Assembly (NCBI GenBank): GCA_012845835.1
Contig: JABAKD010000004.1
Location: 4,496,265 to 4,560,264, forward strand
From: Undaria pinnatifida
Lineage: Eukaryota; Sar; Phaeophyceae; Laminariales; Alariaceae
Reading direction: 5' to 3'
Length of the DNA: 64,000 nucleotides
Position 1 is the stretch's first letter. Every line of letters starts with the position of its first letter. The notes beneath the pieces were generated by a model. It had not been told where the DNA came from, did no database searches, and worked only from the letters and a program-made list of their open reading frames with translations. A program made the position numbers and the translations under genes. Shown here piece after piece: positions 45,913-56,273 of the stretch.

Positions 45913-46075
45913 GAAGGGTTGGGTCGCTGGGCTACGCCTGTACCTTGATCAGGATGTATTTCGTACTGGTAGCTCGCAAGCTCGATCACCCTACCGCCCC
46001 AAAAATTGGCGCGACCAGATCATTGGGCGAGCTCAGGAGAGAAGGAGGAATTTTTTTTTGAAACAATCAAAAATG

Positions 46076-46215
46076 TCAGCTGTGAGTACGAACAATTGAA
46101 TGGTTGAAACTCAACTTTGCAAGCTGCGTGGTACATCCATGTTTCGCTAATATACCAACTAAACCACCTAGCAGTAGTTGCACAAAAATTACGGAAGGTT
46201 GTTCGCGCGTGTTAG
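46076..46215 (+). repeat. 240-bp family, 5' part only
   Basis: CAGCTGTGAGTACGA, TTGCAAGCTGCGTGGTACAT and TGTTTCGCTAATATAC also occur at 48246-48330, forming a truncated subtype joined to different downstream DNA. Confidence 0.6.
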
Positions 46216-46219
46216 ACCA

Positions 46220-46922
46220 ACTATTATGGGAAATATTTTCAGCGATTATTTCTCTCTTCAACAGGGATCTCCGACGCCAAAAATAACAACCATCCACCAT
46301 GGGACCAGAAATCATCGTCATTTCTGGGTTCAGAAATAATCGAGGCCAGAAATCAGCGGATCCGGTGATTTCTGAGCCCAGAAATAACAGCTCTTCCAAC
46401 CTCTCTGAACTGGGATTATTTGACTTTTGGATATACTACCTCGTACCAAGTATCACATGTCACCACCGCCTGCTCCGGACCTGGTATGATTCCTATCTGC
46501 TGTACACGACACCCATCACCCAAAACAAAGAATCACAAACACACATACGACAGCACAGCGCGCTTGTGTGCGAGACCGAGCTTCGTCCTCACACACAAAC
46601 GCGACAGCAGCAGCAGCACCATCAAAACCACCACAGTAGCAGCACAGCAGCACCACAACAGCAGCACAGCAGCAGAGACAGCAGCAAAGACAGCAGCAGA
46701 GGCGGTGGTGACCTAACGTCGCCGGCGACAATGTACGTGTCAGAGTTCAAAAATAAAGGCAAACGGCAAAACAAGACCTACCAATTCAACATAAAACCAC
46801 TTTCCAAAAATCATAAGCCATAATGAACGCCCCTTATTTTTGATGCAGTTATTTCTGGAGCCTCAAAACTACAAAAATAATCGCCAGAAATAATCGCTCA
46901 AAAAAAAATTCCATAATAGTAG
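46220..46922. mobile_element. TIR element, about 700 bp, CCAGAAATNATC motif arrays
   Basis: The ends ACTATTATGGGAAATATTTT and, inverted, ACTATTATGGAATTTTTTTT are each followed by AGCGATTATTTCT. Inside, CAGAAATAATCG / GATTTCTGG occurs many times (46305-46395, 46850-46900). The centre has a CAG/CAA-rich stretch that would encode Gln/Ser/His runs. No transposase is seen. Confidence 0.75.
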
Positions 46923-46959
46923 GCCTTGTATATTTAATCCTCATGAAGGTTTTTTTTTG

Positions 46960-47178
46960 TTTTTTTTCACACACATCTACTTTCCAGCCTCTGGACAAGC
47001 CGTGGTCACAGGTGTCATCCCTTCTGCCCGCCGGTTCTTGCCTTCAATTATTATCGCGCACAGGGTTCAGCAACCCCACTGCTCGTCGATTTTTGATCGA
47101 GTGTTGCTAACTCAGCTCTCGCGCTTTCCGCAAGTCAATTTGTGTGCAAGAAAAGTCCCCACGAATGTATACGAGTAC
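46960..47178 (-). repeat. SINE, 5'-truncated, minus orientation
   Basis: Reverse match to 10419 and 43787 from the A tail (seen as TTTTTTTT) through CAAGCCGTGGTCACAGGTG to AAAAGTCCCCACGAAT. The tRNA head is lost where the GC-hairpin repeat begins at 47179. Confidence 0.8.
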
Positions 47179-47745
47179 AAGGGCTCCGCTCCGCGGGCGG
47201 CTGACGCCGCCCGCTACGCTAGCACAAGGCAAGGAAGAATGCAACTCAAAACATGTAAAGGGGGCAGAAAGAAGAGGCCCATGATTTGGTGCGAACAGCG
47301 ATTTGATAATGCCAAGAGCTGCTTGTGCAGAGCAAATTGCCCTGTTGTGCTCAGCTGTGCTGCGTGCTTTTGTTACCGGTGTTCCGTTCTGATCGGCAGT
47401 ACGGGGGTACTTTGCGTGGGGGAAAAAACAGGGTGCCGTGAAAGATCAAATACATGTACAAAAATAAAAAAGAATAAAAGTAGTACACAACACGTACGAG
47501 GTATTATACCCGGTGCTGCTCCATGTTCGAAAGAAGGAACACAGCGCAGCACGACACAGCACCGCAGCGAAGGGCACACGGCACCGCACCGCACGGCTCC
47601 GCACGGCTCCGCACGGCGCTACGCTGCGCTGCTGGGTTGTATAAAGCCGGACTGGTCTGAGCTGGGCGTGCATTGTGATCCAACAGCGTAGTACCTGATG
47701 GTATGTACAAACCTAGCGTAGAAGTACCGGTATGTACTATAAGCC
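47179..47745 (+). repeat. GC-hairpin-headed repeat, copy 4, long form
   Basis: Starts AAGGGCTCCGCTCCGCGGGC with the same hairpin, then follows copy 3 to its end (GTGCATTGTGATCCAACA, ATGTACAAACC). Like copy 2 it starts exactly at a SINE boundary. Confidence 0.75.
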
Positions 47746-48480
47746 TCAAGGTCTTTTCATTGGTTCGAGTCCCGGTGTCATCGGGGAAAAAAATGATCCT
47801 CATAGAAAAAATATTAGATTATCAATGTGATTTTGTGGCCTTCTAGTAGATAGACTGTCCGCTTATAAGCCTGGTTATCGTTGGTTTCATCCAGGGGTCA
47901 CATGAAAAAAAAACGATCCTCATAAAAAATTGATACCGGTATATACTTGTAAAAAAATGGTACTGGTAGATACACCACTGCTGCTGTGACATATTGTGGT
48001 CTAGTACATAGACTGTCCGCTTACAATCCTGGTGGCCTTCGCTGGTTCGAATCCGGGTGTCATCGAAAAAAAAATGATCCTCATGAAAAATCGATATTTA
48101 TTTGTCAAAAAAAAAAGATAGCAATGTGACTTTGTGGTCTAGTAGATAGACCGTCCGCTTATAAGCCTGGTTTTCGTTGGTTGTCATCGGGGAAAAAAAA
48201 TGATCCTCTAAAAAAAAACGAGGTATGTTACATAAAAATTGGAAAACGTCAGCTGTGAGTACGACCGATTGAATGGTTGAAACTCAACTTTGCAAGCTGC
48301 GTGGTACATGTTTCGCTAATATACAGTAGTAGTAGTTGCACATAAAAAATTAGTACTGGTAGATACCACTGCTGCTGTGACATTGTGGTCTGGTAGATAG
48401 ACTGCCCGTTTAGAATCCTGGCCTTCGCTGGTTCGAGTCTGGGTGTCATCGGGAAAAAAATGATCCTCATGAAAAATCGA
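47738..48480 (+). repeat. Cluster of five short tRNA-like elements
   Basis: Units at 47738 (truncated), 47829, 47989, 48124 and 48378 read GTGGTCTAGTAGATAGACTG (A-box-like), TCCGCTTATAAGCCTGG, then GGTTCGAGTCCGGGTGTCAT (B box GGTTCGAGTCC) and an A run before GATCCTCAT. A sixth copy is at 49434. Each is about 70-100 bp, tRNA-sized with an A tail, and separated by unrelated spacers. They are better read as minimal SINEs than functional tRNAs, because stems do not pair fully. Confidence 0.7.
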
Positions 48481-48554
48481 TACGTACTTGGTATTTATTT
48501 TTATCAATTTTATTTGTAAAAATAATATATACTCCGTATATTATAAAAATTAAA

Positions 48555-48790
48555 ATACACTCCAGCTGTGAGATCGAAGATTTCGTCGAAACTCATCTTT
48601 GCAAGCTGTGTGTGATACTCCGATCGCGCGCATTACGAGTTGTGTGTCCTCATTAAGGATATAGGTCGGCGACTCCCCTTACAGCTACAGTGTAGCTATC
48701 AGGGTTAACAGGATGATTTTAGTCAGTCTGTGCGCGGAAACTATAAAACCCGTTTCTGAGGGGGACAAAATCTGACAGCTGTGAAGGGAA
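48555..48790 (+). repeat. 240-bp dispersed family, full copy
   Basis: CCAGCTGTGAGATCGAAG, TTTGCAAGCTGTGTGTGATA, CGATCGCGCGCATTACG, AGGATATAGGTCGGCGAC, AGGGTTAACAGGAT, GCGCGGAAACTATAAAAC and GAGGGGGACAAAATCTGAC occur in order. A 5' partial copy precedes it at 48246-48330. Confidence 0.75.
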
Positions 48791-49320
48791 AGCGGGGGCC
48801 TGGTTTTGATCAAAAGCGAGCGGGTTTGGAGGGGGGCGGGGGGGGGGGGGGGGGGGAAGGGGCAATTTGTGCATGTAAGCTATAAATCCTTTCGAGGGGA
48901 TAAATCTGACGGTTTTGGCACCAGTATATTATTGGGGGGGGGTTGGGGCGGGGGGGGAGGGGGGGGGGGGGGGGGGGGCAGCTCAATATGTGCCTGGAAA
49001 CTATACATTATTTCGAGGGGATAAATGTGACATTTTTGGAAATAATACATCAGTTTATCATGTATATCCTGGGGTAAGTCGTACAATCAGTGAGTAAAGA
49101 GAGGGTGGAGTGTTCGAGGGGGTGGGGTTGGGATGGGTTGGGGGGGGAGGGTGGGGGGTGGGGGCGGGGGGGGGGGCGGGGGGGGGGGAAGGGCTCTAGG
49201 TGAGGGGTTTGTTATACGTGTGGTGCTAGGTCTAGGCGAAGGTGCGGGTGATGGGGAAGAAGGGGGCGTTCGAGGCGGGGGGGGGGGGGGGGGAGGGGGG
49301 TGGAACACAGCGGCATGGAT
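48780..49320 (+). repeat. Repeat 3' ends separated by long G tracts
   Basis: The end segment of the 240-bp family (AAACTATAAANCC, TTTCGAGGGGATAAATCTGAC) recurs at about 48868 and 48988, each preceded by G runs of up to 18. Further G-rich DNA follows to 49310. Frames encoding poly-Gly or poly-Pro are artefacts. The G runs could fold as quadruplexes. Confidence 0.7.
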
Positions 49321-49433
49321 GGCTCTCGAAAGATAATGAGGTGATATCCTGTGCGTGAAGTGTTTATTAATGTGGCGGATTTCGATATTTGGTGGGGCGT
49401 TTGAGTAAGGGAGAGCAAGAGGATATATATATC

Positions 49434-49530
49434 AATGTGACGTTGTGGTCTAGTAGATATACTGTCCGCTTATAAGCTCCGTCTTCGGTGGTTCGAAACT
49501 GGGTGTCATCGGAAAAAAAAAGTGATCCCC
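49434..49530 (+). repeat. Sixth tRNA-like short element
   Basis: GTGGTCTAGTAGATATACTG, CCGCTTATAAGC, GGTTCGAAACTGGGTGTCAT and an A run follow the pattern of the 47738-48480 cluster. It immediately precedes the TIR element at 49551. Confidence 0.65.
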
Positions 49531-49550
49531 GCAAAAAAAATCGAAATATG

Positions 49551-50347
49551 TTTGTAAGGCCATTCCTTATGCAGTCGGCTTCCGCCAGTCGAAAACGGCC
49601 GTTTTCGACTGGACTTTTTTTCGACTGGATTCTTCTGGTCCTTCCTCTTATCGTCAGTCGAGTTGATTTTATAGTTTTTGTGCTCTTCCTAGAGGCGGTT
49701 GGTGTGAGGGAGTATTGCTGTACAGCAGGCAAAATCGGTTGGCAGTTCTGTGCTTCGCGCTGTCTCCGCGAGCAATGGCTCGACGAACCTTCGTCCCAGC
49801 GACTTGGTGGCTTTGGGCATAGCCGAAAGCCGCCAAAGCTACGTTCGTGGAGTTGCACTCAGCCGAGAGCGGCCAAAGCTACAGCAGGCGCAGCCTTTGT
49901 TGGCAGCATGGGATCGAGACCGCGCGCTGCTGCCGTCGTGTGATACACGCTGCTGGCGCACGGAACTAGGAATGCGCCACGCTGACTTGCTGCGAGAAGC
50001 AACAGCAGGGATAGCCAAGCCAGCGTCAGCGCCTTGTATGATACTGCAGTGTGGTACCTGCTATGGGTGTGTGGCCGTGTGGCCGTGTGGGTGTGTGTTT
50101 GGTGGTGGGATGAGCGATGCGATCGGTTCAAAAAACACGTGTAAAACTTTTTCGACTGAGTTTTTCGACTGATCCACTCGAAAAAGTCAAGTTATTCGAC
50201 TGGATCCGCCAGTCGGAATTCTCAAGTCGAAAAAAGTTGAGTCGAAAAAGCCATTTTTCGACTGCGTAAGAAAGCCCGATTTGGGCTTCAGTCGAAAAAG
50301 GCCGTTTTCGACTGACAAATTCGACTGCATAAGAAATGGCCTAACAA
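49551..50347. mobile_element. TIR element, about 797 bp, CAGTCGAAAA motif arrays
   Basis: The left end TTTGTAAGGCCATTCCTTAT is mirrored by TTTGTTAGGCCATTTCTTAT on the complement of the right end, each followed by GCAGTCGA. The subterminal zones carry about a dozen CAGTCGAAAA / TTTTCGACTG copies, including the palindrome GTCGAAAACGGCCGTTTTCG. The 400-bp centre is unrelated, with no transposase. Confidence 0.8.
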
Positions 50348-50501
50348 AAATAGTTCAGGTGGAGCAAGAAATCAAAGAAAAGCTGAACCGTTCCGCAAGT
50401 AATAAGCTGGACCGTACGACCTCGGAGATGCCAGGGAAGCACCAACCGAGCGCATTCAGCACAAAGATATTCATAAGTCTATGTAGTATGGGCCCCCGTG
50501 A

Positions 50502-50776
50502 AATTGCACGTACGTGCAAGGTTTTTCATATTTGCGCGTAAATTCAATAGCGATTTATGTATGGCGGCTCCCTATGTCCAGGTCCGCACAAAACGACGGT
50601 TACGCTGCCCAGACCAACCCGACCCCAGACCCGACCCTAACCCTAACCCTAACCCTAACCCTAACCCCAACCCAACCCTTTGGGCCCTTTGGGGGGCTCT
50701 CGGTCTGCTCTCGAGGTCAGAAGGGGCTGTACTGAGTTTACATGCAAATCTAAAAACCTTGCACGTACGTGCAATT
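50502..50776. mobile_element. Small TIR element carrying telomere-like repeats
   Basis: AATTGCACGTACGTGCAAGG at 50502 is matched in inverse by CCTTGCACGTACGTGCAATT ending at 50776, and the similarity continues inward (GTTTTT..ATTTGC). Each end is itself a palindrome (GCACGTACGTGC). The interior holds about five CCCTAA units at 50633-50668. Confidence 0.75.
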
Positions 50777-50785
50777 AAACGCCTG

Positions 50786-50880
50786 GTGATGCATTATGCA
50801 CTCGGGGGAATTCGAACTCACGAAACTGACCTATACCAGGCTCGAAGATAACCTGATACGCCACCGGGGCACCAAGACAT
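50786..50880 (-). repeat. SINE tRNA head, minus orientation
   Basis: The reverse complement reads GGTGCCCCGGTGGCGTATCA, GGTTATCTTCGAGCCTGGTA and GTGAGTTCGAATTCCCCC, the tRNA head of the 10419 family. The body is missing. It abuts the TIR element on its left. Confidence 0.7.
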
Positions 50881-51799
50881 AAGTCGGTGACTTGTCAGGG
50901 TCAACAGAACGATTTTCCATAATAAAAAATTGAAAATCAGAGAAAAAAATAGCCACCCTGCGAGTCATCCGGCAAGTAACACCAACCAGCGCAGACGAGT
51001 TTGTAGCTTACTCTACTGCTTTACTGTTTATCACGTTGAACCCGTCATACTTCGGCACATTTCACCCTCGAGTCGATCTATTTTTGAGTTCTCTTTTTAG
51101 ATGAAGGCTCAAAATGGGTTATTATTTACGTGCGATTTTCTTCTGTCTTGGTCTTGCGGAGCAACACTGGCGAAAACTGAAAACCCTCGAGTAAAGGTGA
51201 TGTTACACATCGGCGGTTGATGCCCTATCGCCCATTAGGCCTAGCTGCAGTAAAAATGTTCGATCGAGCATAACGTACAATATGAGCAATGCGTCTGCCT
51301 TTGCTTGCTGTTGTACATGGTATTGTGCTGCTGCATTCTGGAGCTGCATGATGCACCTAGGGTTCAACACTACTACGTACGGATGATCCATGATCAATAA
51401 AGCAGTAACAGCAGCAGCAGGAATAAAGCTGGTGCAGCAAAGAAAGCACGTGGATATGTTTGCATAATAGATTGAAGGCACGCTAACCTGTATCGTGGGT
51501 GAGCATGGACACCGCCCTTGGTCCAGCGAAACACGGAAGGCCGGAACAAACAAACTTGATTAAGTTCAGCGGCATTATCTGTGTCCTGCTGAGAGACCAT
51601 CGCAACATCGCTGATGTGCGGTGTGCAGTCCATCGAAATATCCCGCCGTACCTGTTTATAAACGCCTCGCAAGCTGCTGAAGCTCTTGCACCAAATCCCG
51701 CCGCATCCGCATCCCAGGGTGCATCCCAGCCGGAGAACGGAGAAGTGACAAGCTGCATTTTCGAGAGGACGCTTGTAACACCTGCTTACCAACAACGTT
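50881..51799. other. Upstream region of the flavin-reductase-like gene
   Basis: A short piece of the 240-bp family (GTCGGTGAC, CAGGGTCAACAG) lies at 50884-50935. From 51480 a long plus-strand frame runs up to the start codon and beyond in another register. It may be 5' UTR, as no domain is seen in it or on the opposite strand. No promoter motif can be named. Confidence 0.4.
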
Positions 51800-54700
51800 A
51801 TGGCACGAAAATCTCAGCTTACAACCCAGGCATGTGTTATCTTGCCTTTGGCTGTCGTCAGCTTTGGATTAGGCTACATTGCGTCGTCTCGTCGTCGTCG
51901 AAAAACTATTGCAGATGACCGTGATCTATTCGACGACATCGACGGAGATCTTGCAAGGGATGTTGTACAGATGCAAACACCGCACCCTGCCTGGACTCCA
52001 GGACAAAAGCAACCTCATCCGGAAGGACTAGACGGAGGTACGGATGCGCTGGTAGTGATCGTGTGTACGCGATGTGCTGATTCAGTTCACGTTTGCACGC
52101 TTTCTCGCCCTGGTATATACGAGTGAACATTTCTCTAACGTGGGTCCTATGTACTACGTACAGACAGTATGTACGCTGGGACGCAGCAAACTGTCAAACT
52201 GATGAAATGATCAATTTGTCCTGCTGTTTACTGGTACTCCGTTTATTTTACCCTGCTGGCATCAAGGAGGGTTGCTGACCTATAAATGAGCTTGTAAAAA
52301 CACGCGGCCGGGTTATCACGCAGCTTGCAACGCCGATTGGTACCTGAGCGTTCACCGCTCAGCTAGTGATAGAGTCGAACCCACTGACGTATTCGGGATA
52401 AGCAGCTGGAAATAAGTTGATAACATAGACTACCCGCGCGGGTACGCTGGTATGAGGTACCTGGTACCAGTACACCGCAACCTAAATAGTAGATCGCGGA
52501 TGGAGACGGGAGGACGTGCGCGTTTTTGAACCGTGCAGCTGCTGTAGACCGTAGCTCGATCGCACGCCACTTGCAATGTTCGTTAAGCACAACGCTGCCC
52601 TCTTCGTTCTTGTTTATTCACTCGTTGCGCCCAGATCATGTTCCGGTGGACCCACTTGAGTGCAAGAGCTGTTATGCCCTCATGACCAGCGCGGGTGAGG
52701 TGATTGCTTGGCCCGACCACGAATTACCCCTCGCACCGAGCACCACTAAAACCAGCACACGCACGTAGCAACGTATTAGACTATGACAGCGCAGCAAGAT
52801 ATTGTAACTGTCGCTAGGAACTCGCGCAGCAGGATATTTGTAGCGGTCGTCAACGCGTGTGCGTTGGTGGCCGGTGAGCGCTTCAGGCAACTCGAAAGGA
52901 GCCCCTATTTTTGGGCGCCGTCAAAATCAGAAACTCGCATTCGATCATAATAGTGTTCGACGTAGACGCCCCAATTGGGGGTTTGATTGCAGGTTTGACA
53001 ACGGGCCCCCACGTCAAACTCAAGACGGCACGCGACAGGATCGATGCCGCGAGAATTGCATTTCGTGTCACCGTGGGAGCTGGCATTGCAGTCTACCGTA
53101 TGCGTTGCAAGCCATGCATACGTTTGTCCAAAGCATGTTACGAGCGCAAAAGGAGGTGTCGCACGCTGCACTCCGCCTCATCAGAAGAGGCGCGTAACCC
53201 GCGTATAAATTATTTCTCGTTGGAACCCTCCCCCACAAAATGCTCGATTTCGATTCCACGCCTACAATTGCGCGGTATAGCGCTGGCGAGCGAGCGCTTG
53301 GTATTCACCACGAACAATTTTCGACAGGTAGTCGCCGCAGCGCAGTAAGAGCATAGTGCCTGGAATATGTTTGATCCGTGCATTTGATGTTTGACCAATC
53401 GTTTGTTGGCATAAGTACTTGACCATTATTCCGTCTGTCTGCTGTATGGTGCCTATCTGGTCTTGTTACCTTGTCCTGTTTAACGTCGATACCTGTCCGT
53501 CCTTTTTCGTGCACCTCCACGGTTACACACGGCGGTGGTGGCACCAAACGGCGCATCCAGTCATCCCGCGTCCGGTAGCTTTTGTGTCGACAAAAGCTGA
53601 GGATGGCACCGTGAACGTGTCTCCGTTCTCGTACTTCAATGCCGTGGGGCATGACCCCCCAATGCTAGCCGTTTCGATATGTCGTAACCGTGGTGGCGTG
53701 AAGAAGGACACCCTGGCTAACATCGAGGCCAGCGGGTGAGTGGCGGTGATGATTTCCGGTGGCGGCGGGCGCTTTGAAAGGGTTGCAACTGGAGGCTTGT
53801 CCAAGCGCTGTCTACCATTCTTGTCTTGACAAAACAAGCAATAATTTCCGCTTTTATTCAAGGCAGAGGCGTCGCAAGCGCCAGAGTCGGCATCGATGAC
53901 TACGATGGGGCATGGAGCGAAACTTGAGACAAACATTGAGGCCTTGTCACACTTATGTTGGCGTTAGAGTGCACGTTGTCCAAACAACAGGTGCTGCGCG
54001 ATCGAATGGTCAGGATAGCGAAAACTACAGTCAGACCGCTCGTTACGAACTGTATTACAATATTTCACGCAACATTTGAGTAAAACCTGGTTTGGATCGT
54101 AGTCGCTGCGTCTTCCGTGCCCGTGCTCTGACAGGTTTTGTTCGCGGTCGCGACGTTTGTTTTACGTATGACGCCACCGTGTTCGAGATATCGAGATATT
54201 CCATCCGGTACGATAGGGTGCGACGCGATGCAAAGTATTTGGCGGCGCAGCACTGTAGCCGAAGCATTATTTGCAGCTGACATATTGTAATTTTCTCGCG
54301 AATGTTGCCAAGGGGTCCAGCTTCACCTATGCACCCTTATTGACTCTACACATACGCCGTCGTACTACGCGCCGGCAGCGAGTTCGTTGTCTCCATCATC
54401 AGCGATTGGTTCGTCGAGGCTGCGAACCACACCTGTGGTAACTTTCCGCCGGAAGTGGACGAGATGAAGGTGGCCGGCCTAACACCAGTCAAATCAATCA
54501 TTGTGTCGCCGCCGAGGGTGAAAGAATCCGCCATGAACATGGAGTGCAAGGTGCGCAGCCGTCGCGAATGTAGTTCAACGCATGCCACGATAGAGGTGGT
54601 GGTGGTGGTGGTTGCACCTATTTTTTTTGGAGGCTCCTCGCTTGAACGGCTCTATACTTTGTATAAGAAAAATACATGTTTCGAAAATAGATATTAATAT

Positions 54701-56273
54701 GCCGACGATTTCTGGTTAAGGAGGGTTAAGGAGTCCCGTCATTCAGCTACGAAACTAGTCAAAAAGTGCTACTTCTATCATAGCACGCGTCGTGCGAAGT
54801 TTTCGTGGTACATCCCGCGCTGTTTCGCCACCGGGCAACATCGCCTTCTGGCCCCGTAAGTACGCACGTTTATACAGTTAGGCATTAGCCTACAATGGGT
54901 GTGTACCTGTTCAATTTTTAGTACACCTTTCACTAGCTCGAACGGCATAGGTGTAACTTTTTGGCTATTGCCCTTTTTTTTTAATGCATTATCCCACCTT
55001 TTCCCCCTTGCGTATTGTAATCTAACCCTCTCAAATGTCAGCCACGCGTATATATGGCTACGCCTAACGACGCCACAGCGAGCGAGGGACCTTGGTCTTG
55101 CGGTGGCTGAAAGGCGTCCGTTATGTTATCAGTTGGGTGGTTACGTGCTCCTTCAGAATGGGGAACGAGCACAGAAGCCGGAGGCGAATCACGCACTCGT
55201 GTGCGTAATCTGTCAATCCGCGCATCTTTCATCGAACATCACGTCGAGGGGTCAAGGAGGCATCAACATTGCCTAGAGTGCGTGCAATGTTCGAGTTGGC
55301 ATCAACATTGCTTGTAATGCATGCAATGGTGTTGCTCTCCGAAGACCCAGACGCTTCGCCTCCACCTTGCTTTTGCAACAGGTGCATCACATGTACGAGA
55401 TCGTTAATGCGGAGGGCGAGTGCACAACAACGGTAGTCTTCGGCGAGGTGAGTGTCACGCCACCGCCTCCGCCCGCGAGCTGCCCTTATTTTTGCCAGTA
55501 TGACGTCATGGCTCTGCGCGTATTGAGTATATTCGTGACAACGATACGCCGACGCGAGAAGTGAAACAGGAAAATTAGCACCAAGCACGCATCGGCCACC
55601 AACGGACGCGCTAACCGAAACGGCGCACTTGGCGCGAAACGCAAACACACTACGAGTACTCACACACAAACACAATACCAATACGTAGCCGGAATTTACA
55701 CACACAAACACAATACCAATACGTAGCCGGAATTTAAATAACTAGCGTAAACACATAGTCAACAACACGACACGGGTAAGATAATGCAGCTCTCGCTAGG
55801 AACTCGCGCTGGTGTACATTGGCAACTGTCATCAACCCAACCCAACCCTGCTGGTATATACTATGTGCTGCTGTACTGCTGTGATGAGCGCTGCTGTCTC
55901 TGTGGTCACAAAAAAACGTTTTTATTGATATATTTTTGGGATGAGGTGGTCGGACGGCATGGAAAAATCGGGTACACGACGGGGGAAAGCGTTCCCTATT
56001 TTTTGGCGCCGTCGTAAATCAGAAACTCGCTTCGTATTAGCATCCACCCCCCCGCGCGCGCTAAGCATGACACCTAATTGAAGCCGCGAACGTCCCCCGC
56101 CACAGGTGGTTATGTTCCATGTCTTCCCGCATCTGCTGGATGAGGCTGGAGCCCACGAGGGAAAACCGTCCATGCACCTCCAGGGATACAAACCTATCGC
56201 GCGATTAGGCGGCAACACATACGCCCGACTTGGCTCTGCTTTTGATCTCCGCCGCCCAAATGTGCAGAAATGA
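51800..56273 (+). CDS. Membrane-anchored flavin-reductase-like (FMN split-barrel) protein
   Basis: Exons 51800-52037, 52635-52694, 53561-53735, 54379-54550, 55382-55447 and 56106-56273 join in frame to 292 residues with a TGA stop. All donors are GT (GTACGG, GTGAGG, GTGAGT, GTGCGC, GTGAGT) and all acceptors AG. Residues about 11-29 are hydrophobic and followed by RRRRK, a likely signal anchor or targeting segment. The core begins near 85. CYALMTSAVIPRPVAFVST, VNVSPFSYFNAVGHDPPMLA and KKDTLANIEASGEFVVSI match the flavin reductase / DIM6-NTAB family, where the first and second motifs shape the FMN pocket. The end has TVVFGEVVMFHV and a family-like tail. It should bind FMN and act as an oxidoreductase, substrate unknown. 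The N-terminal anchor is not typical of bacterial members. Confidence 0.88.

Noticed and set aside
47829-48215. Functional tRNA genes
   Set aside because: A and B boxes are present but acceptor and anticodon stems do not pair consistently and copies carry A tails, so SINE-like elements are more likely.
48806-49418. Poly-Gly and poly-Pro open frames
   Set aside because: They arise from G tracts, with no domain, start context or splice support.
45886-50668. Chromosome end or telomere junction
   Set aside because: The TTAGGG arrays are only a few units long and are followed by ordinary genes.
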